Assembly: GCA_027007865.1 (NCBI GenBank)
Contig: JALTEE010000245.1
Coordinates: 1 to 7,762, forward strand
Source: a bacterium
GTDB taxonomy: Bacteria; UBP14; UBA6098; B30-G16
Reading direction: 5' to 3'
Length of the DNA: 7,762 nucleotides
Positions 1 to 5,703 of this stretch are shown in pieces. Under the pieces are notes generated by a model. It was given only the letters and a program-made list of their open reading frames with translations, did no database searches and was not told where the DNA came from. Position 1 is the stretch's first letter; every line of letters starts with the position of its first letter. A program made the translations under genes and the position numbers.

Positions 1-62
1 GCCGTTTGTGCTCGATAGAAACTCAATAGAAAATAATTTGACAAAATAAATTAAAAAAATAC

Positions 63-90
63 TTGCGCTAAATCACTCTATAATTATAAT
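63..90 (+). promoter_or_regulatory. candidate promoter of cmk
   Basis: TTGCGC at 63-68 is followed after 16 bases by TATAAT at 85-90; a second overlapping TATAAT lies at 79-84. If the second box is used, transcription would start about six bases before the ATG at 103, so the leader would be nearly absent. No Shine-Dalgarno sequence is visible before that ATG, which fits a short-leader message. The region is AT-rich, so chance matches are possible. Confidence 0.45.
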
Positions 91-102
91 TTCAGTTCAT
101 CT

Positions 103-780
103 ATGGGTCGGATACTAATAGCAATAGATGGTCCAGCGGGTGCAGGGAAAAGCACCGCAGCAAGATTGCTTGCTGAAAGGCTTGGCTATACATATATTGA
201 TACTGGCGCTATGTATCGCGCTCTGACATTGTTGGTTATTAGAAATAATATTCATTGGGAAAATGAAAAAAAAATAATCCCACTTTTTGAAAAGCAGAAG
301 ATTACACAAAAAGGGGAAAAAACTTTCATTGATGATGAAAATGTCAGCACCGAGATAAGAACAAATCGTGTCAGCAGAGCTGTTTCGATAGTGTGTCGTC
401 ATCCCGAAGTGCGAAAACGAATGGTGGAATTACAGCGAGAATTAGCACAGAGCGCTGGAATAGTAATGGACGGAAGAGACATCGGCACTGTTGTGCTTCG
501 AAACGCAGAATTGAAATTGTTCCTAACTGCGTCCGAAGAGGCAAGAGCGAAAAGAAGAATGAAAGACCTCGAAGCGCTCGGGAAACCATTGCCACTTGCA
601 GAGGTGCAACAAAATATAAGAAATCGCGACAGATTAGATAGCACAAGAAAAATCGCTCCGCTTAAACAAGCGGATGATGCTATCGTGGTGGATAACACGG
701 ATTTGCCAATCGACGAAGAAATCGAAATGCTTGTTAGAATGGCAAAAGATAAAGAAATCGAACACAACGGCAATCGATAG
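103..780 (+). CDS. cmk: cytidylate (CMP/dCMP) kinase
   Basis: This cytoplasmic enzyme phosphorylates CMP and dCMP with ATP, feeding CTP and dCTP synthesis. The 225-residue product matches the usual length of the family. Near the N-terminus is the P-loop GPAGAGKST (residues 10-18). It is followed by DTGAMYRA (33-40), which contributes to the nucleoside monophosphate pocket, and by DGRDIGTVV (123-131), a signature of CMP kinases. The arginine-rich lid region covers roughly RRMKDLEALG (151-160) and RNRDRLDSTR (173-182). The start at 103 leaves a normal-length N-terminus before the P-loop, although no Shine-Dalgarno site precedes it. It ends with TAG, and rpsA starts 122 bases downstream. Cmk next to rpsA is a widespread gene order; ispH, which often lies nearby in other lineages, is absent from the gap. 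Identification is secure. Confidence 0.97.
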   Translation: MGRILIAIDGPAGAGKSTAARLLAERLGYTYIDTGAMYRALTLLVIRNNIHWENEKKIIPLFEKQKITQKGEKTFIDDENVSTEIRTNRVSRAVSIVCRHPEVRKRMVELQRELAQSAGIVMDGRDIGTVVLRNAELKLFLTASEEARAKRRMKDLEALGKPLPLAEVQQNIRNRDRLDSTRKIAPLKQADDAIVVDNTDLPIDEEIEMLVRMAKDKEIEHNGNR

Positions 781-850
781 TTCAAAATGGAACATAGAGA
801 TTGGTGGGATAGGGAATTTATAACGGTTGATTTTGAGTTTTAATACGAAC

Positions 851-881
851 ATTAGACGCTCCTTGGAGCGCATATCCTAAT
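851..881 (+). promoter_or_regulatory. hairpin in the rpsA leader, next to the Shine-Dalgarno
   Basis: CGCTCCTTGGAGCG (857-870) is a perfect 14-base palindrome. It is framed by ATTAG (851-855) and CTAAT (877-881), which pair as an outer five-base stem across a small internal loop. The structure ends six bases before the AAGGAGGG Shine-Dalgarno site at 887-894. In enterobacteria the S1 protein represses its own message through structured leader hairpins, so a similar autogenous role is possible here. That role is inference; only the pairing is seen. Confidence 0.45.
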
Positions 882-902
882 ATGTTAAGGAGGGATGTTT
901 TA

Positions 903-2987
903 ATGCAACAGGAAACGGAAAGGGAAAGCACATACGAACCACAAATTAAAGTGCTTTTTCCGGAAGGAGCACAAGAAGTTGGCGATGTAATTTTTGCCGA
1001 AGGTGATGTAGAGCAAGAGGATACGAATTTGATTATGGAGGTTCTCGAGCGTGACCGCGAACTATATTCTCACGGATGCGCTGTTTTAAAAGAGGGAAGA
1101 ATAATAGATGGTAAAGTCATCGCAATTCGTGGAACAGATGTTATGGTGGATATCGGATTTAAATCTGAGGGAATAATTTCACTCGATGAATTCGGTGGAG
1201 AAACACCGCAGGTGGGAGATGATGTGAGCATTTTTCTCGAAGCGCTCGAGGATGATAACGGACAAGTAGTCATTTCAAAAAAGCGTGCCGATTTTATTCG
1301 GGTTTGGGATATTATTAGAAACGCTTTTGAAACACAAGAAAAAGTATCGGGAAGAATTAAAAAGCGTATCAAAGGTGGTATGGTTGTTGATATTATGGGA
1401 GTTGATGCGTTTTTACCGGGGTCACAGATTGCACTTCGTCCCGTTCCAGATTTCGATGCTCTCGTGAACAAAGAGATGGAATTTCGTGTGATTAAACTGA
1501 ACAAAATCAGGCGAAACATCGTAGTTTCGCACAGAATCTTACTCGAAGAAGAACGAGGCAAAGAACGAAACGAATTACTACAGACAATCGAGGAAGGTCA
1601 GGTTCGCGAAGGCGTGGTCAAGAACATCACTGATTTTGGCGTGTTCATTGACCTCGGCGGAATGGATGGATTATTGCACATAACCGATATGTCCTGGACA
1701 CGAATAAACCACCCGTCTGAAATGGTGAAAATCGGCGACACAATCAATGTTAAAATTCTCAAATATGACAAGGATAAACAGCGGATTTCATTGGGGTTGA
1801 AACAACTCGTGCCATCGCCCTGGGACGATGTAGATGAGCGCTTTCCGGTAGATGCGAGAATAAGGGGAAAGGTCGTAAATCTGACAAAGTATGGCGCATT
1901 TATACAACTCGACGAAGGTATCGAAGGTCTTGTTCATATATCGGAAATGTCTTGGACAAAACACATAAGTCATCCATCCGAGATGCTCGAAGTGGGACAG
2001 GAAGTCGAATGCGTCGTTCTCGATGTGGATAAAGAAAACCATAAAATCTCGCTCGGTATCAAGCAATTGGAACCCGACCCTTGGAAAATCGCTGCGGAAA
2101 AATATACTCCGGGAGCAAAAGTTTCCGGTGTGGTGCGAAATCTCACAGCGTTTGGAGCATTTATCGAAATTGAAGAGGGCATCGAAGGGCTAATTCACAT
2201 CTCCGACATTTCCTGGACGAGGCGTGTCAATCATCCGAGCGAGTTCTTTAGGCGCGGTCAAGAGGTGGAAGCGGTCGTTCTCGGAATCGATTCCGAAAAC
2301 CACAGAATTTCACTGGGCTACAAGCAACTCGAAGATGACCCGTGGCCAGAAATGAGCAGGAAATATGCAGTTGGTGCAGAAACAGAGGGCAGAATACTGC
2401 ATATGACCGATAGGGGCGTTATTGTCGAATTGCCTGATGCTGTCGAGGGTTTCGTTCCCGTTACACAATTAGGGAAACGAGTTGAAAAACCGCAGGATGC
2501 GTTCAATGAAAATGACATTTTACCACTAAAAGTCATCGAGTTCGAGGAAAAGGACCACAGAATTGTTCTATCGGTGAATGCGTATTTCGATAGCAGAGAA
2601 AAAGCCGACCTCGACAGGTATCTAACTGCACATTCTACAAAAACCATCCAGATGCGAGAAGTCGCAAAAGTTACATATGCGTCCGAACCCGAATCCAAAA
2701 CTACTTCGGAAGAAACGCAGGAAAACGAACAGACGACAGATACTCAGCCACAGGAAGAAGTCGCGGGTGAAACCGCCGTAGAAAACGATACATCGGATAT
2801 TGTTCAGGAACAAGAGGAACAAACTGCTGCTGTGGAGGAAAATCCTGTGGACGAAAGTCCGGATGAAGAAGCGGTCGAAACGCCTATTCCTGAAAAGGCA
2901 GATGTGGAAAATGATGATGAAGAAGATTTCGAAAATTCCGTAGAACAAGATTCTTCGAAAGAAACAGCTGATAGTGAAGAAAAATAA
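903..2987 (+). CDS. rpsA: 30S ribosomal protein S1
   Basis: S1 binds mRNA on the small ribosomal subunit and helps initiation on structured or weak sites. The ATG at 903 is chosen over an in-frame ATG at 882 because AAGGAGGG (887-894) sits eight bases before 903, while 882 has no site. The product is 694 residues with six S1 (OB-fold) repeats at about 64-128, 146-212, 232-300, 317-388, 404-475 and 491-558. Repeats 3 to 5 show the typical G-F/A-F-I-x-L/I, G-L-x-H-I-S/T and 'RISLG' signatures (HITDMSW 259-265, HISEMSW 345-351, HISDISW 432-438). Residues 593-694 form a low-complexity tail very rich in Glu, Asp, Gln and Thr; the E. coli protein (557 residues) has nothing similar. The N-terminal 60 residues are also acidic and precede the first repeat. 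rpsT follows 41 bases later, so the two are probably cotranscribed. Confidence 0.97.
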   Translation: MQQETERESTYEPQIKVLFPEGAQEVGDVIFAEGDVEQEDTNLIMEVLERDRELYSHGCAVLKEGRIIDGKVIAIRGTDVMVDIGFKSEGIISLDEFGGETPQVGDDVSIFLEALEDDNGQVVISKKRADFIRVWDIIRNAFETQEKVSGRIKKRIKGGMVVDIMGVDAFLPGSQIALRPVPDFDALVNKEMEFRVIKLNKIRRNIVVSHRILLEEERGKERNELLQTIEEGQVREGVVKNITDFGVFIDLGGMDGLLHITDMSWTRINHPSEMVKIGDTINVKILKYDKDKQRISLGLKQLVPSPWDDVDERFPVDARIRGKVVNLTKYGAFIQLDEGIEGLVHISEMSWTKHISHPSEMLEVGQEVECVVLDVDKENHKISLGIKQLEPDPWKIAAEKYTPGAKVSGVVRNLTAFGAFIEIEEGIEGLIHISDISWTRRVNHPSEFFRRGQEVEAVVLGIDSENHRISLGYKQLEDDPWPEMSRKYAVGAETEGRILHMTDRGVIVELPDAVEGFVPVTQLGKRVEKPQDAFNENDILPLKVIEFEEKDHRIVLSVNAYFDSREKADLDRYLTAHSTKTIQMREVAKVTYASEPESKTTSEETQENEQTTDTQPQEEVAGETAVENDTSDIVQEQEEQTAAVEENPVDESPDEEAVETPIPEKADVENDDEEDFENSVEQDSSKETADSEEK

Positions 2988-3015
2988 AAAACATCCCGCA
3001 GATGCGAGGATTATC

Positions 3016-3021
3016 GAGGAG
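3016..3021 (+). promoter_or_regulatory. Shine-Dalgarno site of rpsT
   Basis: GAGGAG lies seven bases before the ATG at 3029 and fixes that start. No promoter or terminator is seen in the 41 bases after rpsA, which supports cotranscription. Confidence 0.75.
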
Positions 3022-3028
3022 ATAAAAT

Positions 3029-3346
3029 ATGCCATATAAAAAACATCGTTCGGTGTTCAAGCGAATGCGCCAAAATGAGAAACGCCGTGAACGGAACCGT
3101 GTCATTCGCGGTTCTATGAGGGCGATTCTTCGTGCGATTAAAACACAGAGTTCTGTGGATGATGTCCTGAAGAAACTTTCTTGGAAAATCCCTGCTGGCA
3201 AAGAACAGGAAAGTTCAAAATGGCTGACCGCAAAAATGTATTCGAATATGGATAAAGCGCTAAAAAAAGGCGTAATCCATAGGAACAAGGCAGCGCGGCA
3301 CAAAGCGCAAATAGCAAAATGGGCTAATAAAATAATGGCTGAATAG
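3029..3346 (+). CDS. rpsT: 30S ribosomal protein S20
   Basis: S20 is a helical, highly basic primary binder of 16S rRNA in the small subunit. The N-terminal helix carries the family pattern RMRQNEKRRERNR (residues 12-24). The C-terminal half carries the very characteristic GVIHRNKAARHKAQIAKWAN (81-100). The product has 105 residues against about 85-90 in most bacteria. The extra length lies in the middle, around residues 50-66 (SWKIPAGKEQESSKW), a non-basic stretch containing Trp and Pro where the usual protein has a short linker between helices. The gene directly follows rpsA and is closed by an intrinsic terminator. S20 is usually encoded away from S1, so the pairing is a local peculiarity that may coordinate supply of two 30S proteins. 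Confidence 0.96.
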   Translation: MPYKKHRSVFKRMRQNEKRRERNRVIRGSMRAILRAIKTQSSVDDVLKKLSWKIPAGKEQESSKWLTAKMYSNMDKALKKGVIHRNKAARHKAQIAKWANKIMAE

Positions 3347-3370
3347 CGGCAGCAATGTTCAAAAATTATT

Positions 3371-3404
3371 GGGGCGGCATAAAATGCTGCCCCTTAAATT
3401 TTTT
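3371..3404 (+). terminator. intrinsic terminator after rpsT
   Basis: GGGGCGGCAT (3371-3380) pairs with ATGCTGCCCC (3384-3393) across an AAA loop, ten pairs with a single G-T wobble. The stem is followed by TTAAATTTTTT. It begins 24 bases after the rpsT stop and should end the cmk-rpsA-rpsT transcript. Confidence 0.88.
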
Positions 3405-3524
3405 CAACATAATACACAGTCCTATTTTCTCGATTATACCCGAATATCTATGATAAAATTATGCTCAACTCGATTTTATGTTGCATTTATAATTATTCCA
3501 CCGATATTTAAATTGTAACTTTCA

Positions 3525-3552
3525 TTTCCAATTCGAGTGCGCTTTTTATAAT
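3525..3552 (+). promoter_or_regulatory. candidate promoter of the thioredoxin operon
   Basis: TATAAT at 3547-3552 has TTTCCA (3525-3530) 16 bases upstream, a four-of-six match to a -35 box. Another TATAAT at 3488-3493 lacks a convincing partner. The AT-rich gap from 3405 to 3609 follows a terminator and precedes a gene, so a promoter is expected here. No other structure was seen in this gap. Confidence 0.4.
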
Positions 3553-3609
3553 TGAATTTGGCATCTGTTTTGCCGTTTTTACACCGATAGGTAAAAATTG
3601 GAGGGAAAA

Positions 3610-4158
3610 ATGAGAAAAGTTGTCATAATCGTCATCGTAGCGATATTTGCATTTGCGCTGTCCTTTGCCGCGGAGAAATCATTCCCGCAATTTTCGACAA
3701 AAGATTTGTCGGGAAACGCTCTGAGCCTCGATACAATTTTGAGCACGGGGAAACCCGTTGTGCTCACTTTTTGGGCAACCTGGTGCAAACCGTGCAAAAA
3801 AGAACTGCGAAAATTCAGCGAGTATTGGGACAATTTCGATACTACACAAGGCGAGCATCCATATATGGTAGTTGCAATCTGCGAGGATGGTCCTCGCTCG
3901 AAAGGTCAGGCGCTCGCTCTCGCCAAAAAAGAAGGATGGGATAAATTTATGCTTCCATACGACAATGGGCAAAAAATTAAGCGAAAGGCAGGCGTGGCAG
4001 ATATCCCTGAACTATTTTTACTAAAACCCGACGGAACGATTATTTACAGACACATCGGATTCAATCCGGGCGATGAAAAAGAAACAATCGATAAACTCGA
4101 AAAACTACTCGAAGAAATCGGGCAGAACAAACCGATAGAAGAAAAGAACAAGGAATAA
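3610..4158 (+). CDS. exported TlpA/ResA-like thioredoxin-fold oxidoreductase
   Basis: This is probably an envelope thiol-disulfide oxidoreductase. The ATG at 3610 is preferred over TTG at 3598 because GGAGG (3600-3604) is placed five bases before it. The 182-residue product begins with a signal peptide, MRK plus a hydrophobic run to about residue 18, with likely cleavage near residue 20 (SFA-A). The thioredoxin fold follows: the FSTKDLSG opening (28-35), then FWATWCKPCKKE (54-65) with catalytic pair C59-x-x-C62, and the cis-proline loop DIPELFLLKPDG (131-142, P133). A third cysteine, C91, lies after the central strand. The C-terminal helix ends in a charged, Lys/Glu-rich tail. Family members reduce apocytochromes or other exported substrates, or act in oxidative stress; the substrate here cannot be told, and no cytochrome maturation genes are adjacent. 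The next gene starts 16 bases after the stop, so both are likely one operon. Confidence 0.9.
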   Translation: MRKVVIIVIVAIFAFALSFAAEKSFPQFSTKDLSGNALSLDTILSTGKPVVLTFWATWCKPCKKELRKFSEYWDNFDTTQGEHPYMVVAICEDGPRSKGQALALAKKEGWDKFMLPYDNGQKIKRKAGVADIPELFLLKPDGTIIYRHIGFNPGDEKETIDKLEKLLEEIGQNKPIEEKNKE

Positions 4159-4174
4159 TCATCGGAGGTTAGAT

Positions 4175-5011
4175 ATGTTCCGGATGAAATACCTACTCGT
4201 TTTTATCGCACTTTTCGGAATTGTATTCGCTAAACAGGCGAAGCATACCAGAGGCGGAAAGAAAACGAACATTGTCGTAAAAGGGAAAAAATACACTTAC
4301 TGGTATTTGAAAAAAGGTGATGAAGCACAGTTCGATATAACGGGCTACGCCAATGCGAAAATTTATGTCCGAACACAGGGCGGCAGCGAACAAAATATCA
4401 CAGTGAACATGGATGACAAAAAGGTTGAATCGCTAACAATCAAAGAGAAAACATCTAAATTAACATCATCAAAAAAACTGGGTATTATCACAAAGGCAAA
4501 AACGATTCCGATAAAGATACCTCGCGGGAAACACATTTTGTCGGTTCACTCGGATGATGGGAAAATTCTTGTGCGAGTGACTTACAAGAAAAAGAGTTCC
4601 GATATTACGATGGCTCCGCAAAAGCACGATGGTGGAATGGTTCTCGTGGTCGGTGAACAGGAATTAGGGTATTACCGCTCATCGAAAAACAAGGCGGTCG
4701 AATATATTCTAAATGGCGGCGGAACGGTTACGCTTTATACTCGGTTAATTTTTTCACCCGCTATGTTAGGAACGCAGCACTATAAATTAAAAGTGCAAAT
4801 CGATAGCGAAAAGCCGACAATATACGAATTTGAAACTGTCGCATCGTCGGTTTCCTATTTCCGCGGAGATGGCAAAGTTATTCCGGGCAAGGCGAAAAAA
4901 ATTAAGATAAAAATTCCTGAAAAAAAGCACAAGATAACGATTCAGCCCGAAGGAACCGTTCCAGTTGCTGTGAGATTGATGATTCCGATAAGTCTGCTCA
5001 AAGCGAAGTAG
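4175..5011 (+). CDS. exported lysine-rich protein with two related beta-rich domains, function unknown
   Basis: I do not recognise this family. The ATG at 4175 has GGAGG (4164-4168) six bases upstream; a second in-frame ATG at 4184 is less well placed. The 278-residue product starts with a signal peptide, MFRMK then a hydrophobic stretch to about residue 19 (VFA-K). The mature part is very basic and mostly strand-forming. It seems to be an internal duplication: residues 39-138 and 164-270 each begin with a Y-rich strand (YTYWYLKKGD; GYYRSSKNKA) and each end in K-x-I-x-I-K-I-P-x-x-K-H (109-120 and 241-252) followed by two strands. No catalytic motif, cysteine pair or lipobox is visible. The gene lies 16 bases behind the secreted thioredoxin gene, which suggests a shared envelope role. 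Since this protein has no cysteine, it is unlikely to be that enzyme's thiol substrate. Carbohydrate or polyanion binding would be speculation. Confidence 0.85.
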   Translation: MFRMKYLLVFIALFGIVFAKQAKHTRGGKKTNIVVKGKKYTYWYLKKGDEAQFDITGYANAKIYVRTQGGSEQNITVNMDDKKVESLTIKEKTSKLTSSKKLGIITKAKTIPIKIPRGKHILSVHSDDGKILVRVTYKKKSSDITMAPQKHDGGMVLVVGEQELGYYRSSKNKAVEYILNGGGTVTLYTRLIFSPAMLGTQHYKLKVQIDSEKPTIYEFETVASSVSYFRGDGKVIPGKAKKIKIKIPEKKHKITIQPEGTVPVAVRLMIPISLLKAK

Positions 5012-5024
5012 CGGTTTATATTTC

Positions 5025-5050
5025 CCGAAGCGAGACGCTTCGGTTATAAA
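5025..5050 (+). terminator. terminator-like hairpin after the lysine-rich gene
   Basis: CCGAAGCG (5025-5032) pairs perfectly with CGCTTCGG (5036-5043) across AGA, and TTATAAAATT follows. The stem starts 14 bases after the stop codon at 5009-5011. The run of T is broken by A, so efficiency is uncertain. Confidence 0.6.
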
Positions 5051-5068
5051 ATTATATAATAATGATAG

Positions 5069-5087
5069 GCAAAGCACCTTGCTTTGC
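5069..5087. repeat. small palindrome (hairpin) GCAAAGCA-CCT-TGCTTTGC
   Basis: An eight-base perfect stem with a three-base loop. On the minus strand it lies nine bases beyond the stop codon (5097-5099) of the decayed sorting-domain copy. The intact gene likewise has a palindrome just beyond its stop. It could be a relic terminator or a member of the local palindrome families. Confidence 0.55.
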
Positions 5088-5096
5088 AGTCTGCTT

Positions 5097-5440
5097 TTAG
5101 CGAATCAATATAACGCGTTTCGTCGTCGTCCGTCCATCGTTCGTTGTCGCTCGCACCAAATATATCCCCGATGCGCTCGATTTGTCGAGCATCCAGACAA
5201 GCGTTCCGCTTGACCTTTGCGCTTCGCCGTGCATCGAGGTCGCTCCCATTCTGTCCGCTCAGATTAGTGAAAGCCTTACGGCTTTTTGAAACGGTGTTGT
5301 AGCAATTTTACATTTTGACACCCTTCGGGTGATTCTATGCTTCGCGGCTCGTTGAGGTCGCTTCTGGCGGTCGCTCAGGTCATTTTGCCAAACAAAATAT
5401 TCCCCCGCAGGTCGTATATCTCCACCACCACCTGCCCTTC
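5097..5440 (-). pseudogene. orphan, decayed C-terminal sorting domain
   Basis: Reading the minus strand, 5440-5378 gives EGQVVVEIYDLRGNI and then a TGA at 5375-5377. In a different frame, 5258-5097 gives a stretch ending in WMLDKSSASGIYLVRATT and NDGRTTTKRVILIR before TAA. Both pieces match the C-terminal domain of the intact gene at 5704-7386 (EIYDLRGN, SGIYLVRATT, DGRTTTKRVILIK), and the DNA match around 5103-5200 is close. The halves are out of frame with each other, TGA at 5259-5261 and TAG at 5441-5443 interrupt them, and no repeat domain or signal peptide precedes them. The 130 bases between the halves contain short hairpins (for example CACCC-TTC-GGGTG, 5319-5331) and no recognisable protein. 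It is most simply the tail of a lost paralogue, or a duplicated domain fragment. Confidence 0.8.
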
Positions 5441-5448
5441 CTACCTTT

Positions 5449-5476
5449 CTGGATTCCCGTTTTCACGGGAATGACA
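5449..5476 (+). repeat. CTGGATTCCC...GGGAATGACA inverted-repeat element, copy 1
   Basis: ATTCCCGT (5453-5460) pairs with ACGGGAAT (5465-5472) across TTTC, with CTGG and GACA flanks. Elements of this sequence type, whose spurious translation reads VIPVKTGIQ, are common dispersed repeats in many bacterial genomes. Here it lies in non-coding DNA. Confidence 0.8.
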
Positions 5477-5552
5477 AATAGGGTGCGGGGAATGACAGAA
5501 TAGAACGCAAAAATGACAATTGAAAGCGCGGGAATGACAAATGGGGTGCGGT
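5467..5552. repeat. degenerate cluster of GGGAATGACA half-units
   Basis: GGGAATGACA or close variants occur near 5467-5476, 5487-5497 and 5530-5539, with a weaker copy near 5511. The stretch GGGAATGACAAAT plus RGGGTGCGG appears twice, beginning near 5468 and 5530, as a direct repeat of about 22 bases. The cluster is bounded by two full copies of the element in opposite orientation. It looks like repeated insertion or slippage within one repeat site. Confidence 0.6.
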
Positions 5553-5553
5553 G

Positions 5554-5582
5554 TGTCATTCCCAACTCGATTGGGAATCCAG
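5554..5582 (-). repeat. CTGGATTCCC...GGGAATGACA inverted-repeat element, copy 2 (opposite orientation)
   Basis: ATTCCCAA (5558-5565) pairs with TTGGGAAT (5571-5578) across CTCGA, with TGTC and CCAG flanks. It is the reverse orientation of the copy at 5449-5476. The inner stem bases differ (CGT/ACG there, CAA/TTG here) but pairing is kept. Confidence 0.8.
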
Positions 5583-5627
5583 AGGAGGTTATGTATTGGG
5601 TTTCCTGATTTCCATTCCACAGGGCGC

Positions 5628-5659
5628 TGTCAGCAAGGGAGCATGCTCCCTTGCTGACA
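5628..5659. repeat. 32-bp perfect palindrome, KGACSL family, non-coding copy
   Basis: The left half TGTCAGCAAGGGAGCA (5628-5643) is followed directly by its exact reverse complement (5644-5659), without a spacer. The core AAGGGAGCATGCTCCCTT is identical to the palindrome inside the gene at 5933-5960. The outer stem differs by a paired change (CAGC/GCTG here, CAAC/GTTG there). It lies 45 bases beyond the stop of the minus-strand gene. Confidence 0.9.
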
Positions 5660-5676
5660 TATCGTTTCAACAAATC

Positions 5677-5700
5677 AACAAGGGGTTGCAACCCCTTGTT
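5677..5700. repeat. 24-bp perfect palindrome, GLQPL family, just beyond a stop codon
   Basis: AACAAGGGGTTG (5677-5688) is followed directly by its exact reverse complement (5689-5700). It starts three bases after the TAA (5704-5706) of the minus-strand gene, so it may serve as a transcription terminator or as 3'-end protection. An imperfect coding relative sits at 6022-6048. Confidence 0.88.
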
Positions 5701-5703
5701 CGA

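Noticed and set aside
38..43. Perfect TTGACA as -35 box of cmk
   Set aside because: No -10 box at 16-18 bases; the TATAAT boxes are 35 or more bases away.
1..49. Possible C-terminal tail of an upstream gene (open to TAA at 47-49)
   Set aside because: Only fifteen codons, unrecognisable, and other frames close early too; cannot be supported.
787..843. Eighteen-codon open frame between cmk and rpsA
   Set aside because: No Shine-Dalgarno site and too short to judge; treated as chance.
882..902. Earlier in-frame ATG for rpsA
   Set aside because: The Shine-Dalgarno site lies downstream of it and fits the ATG at 903.
5380..5691. Minus-strand open frame reading VIPVKTGIQ
   Set aside because: It spans the orphan domain in the wrong frame and the dispersed repeats; such translations are typical of repeat elements, not proteins.
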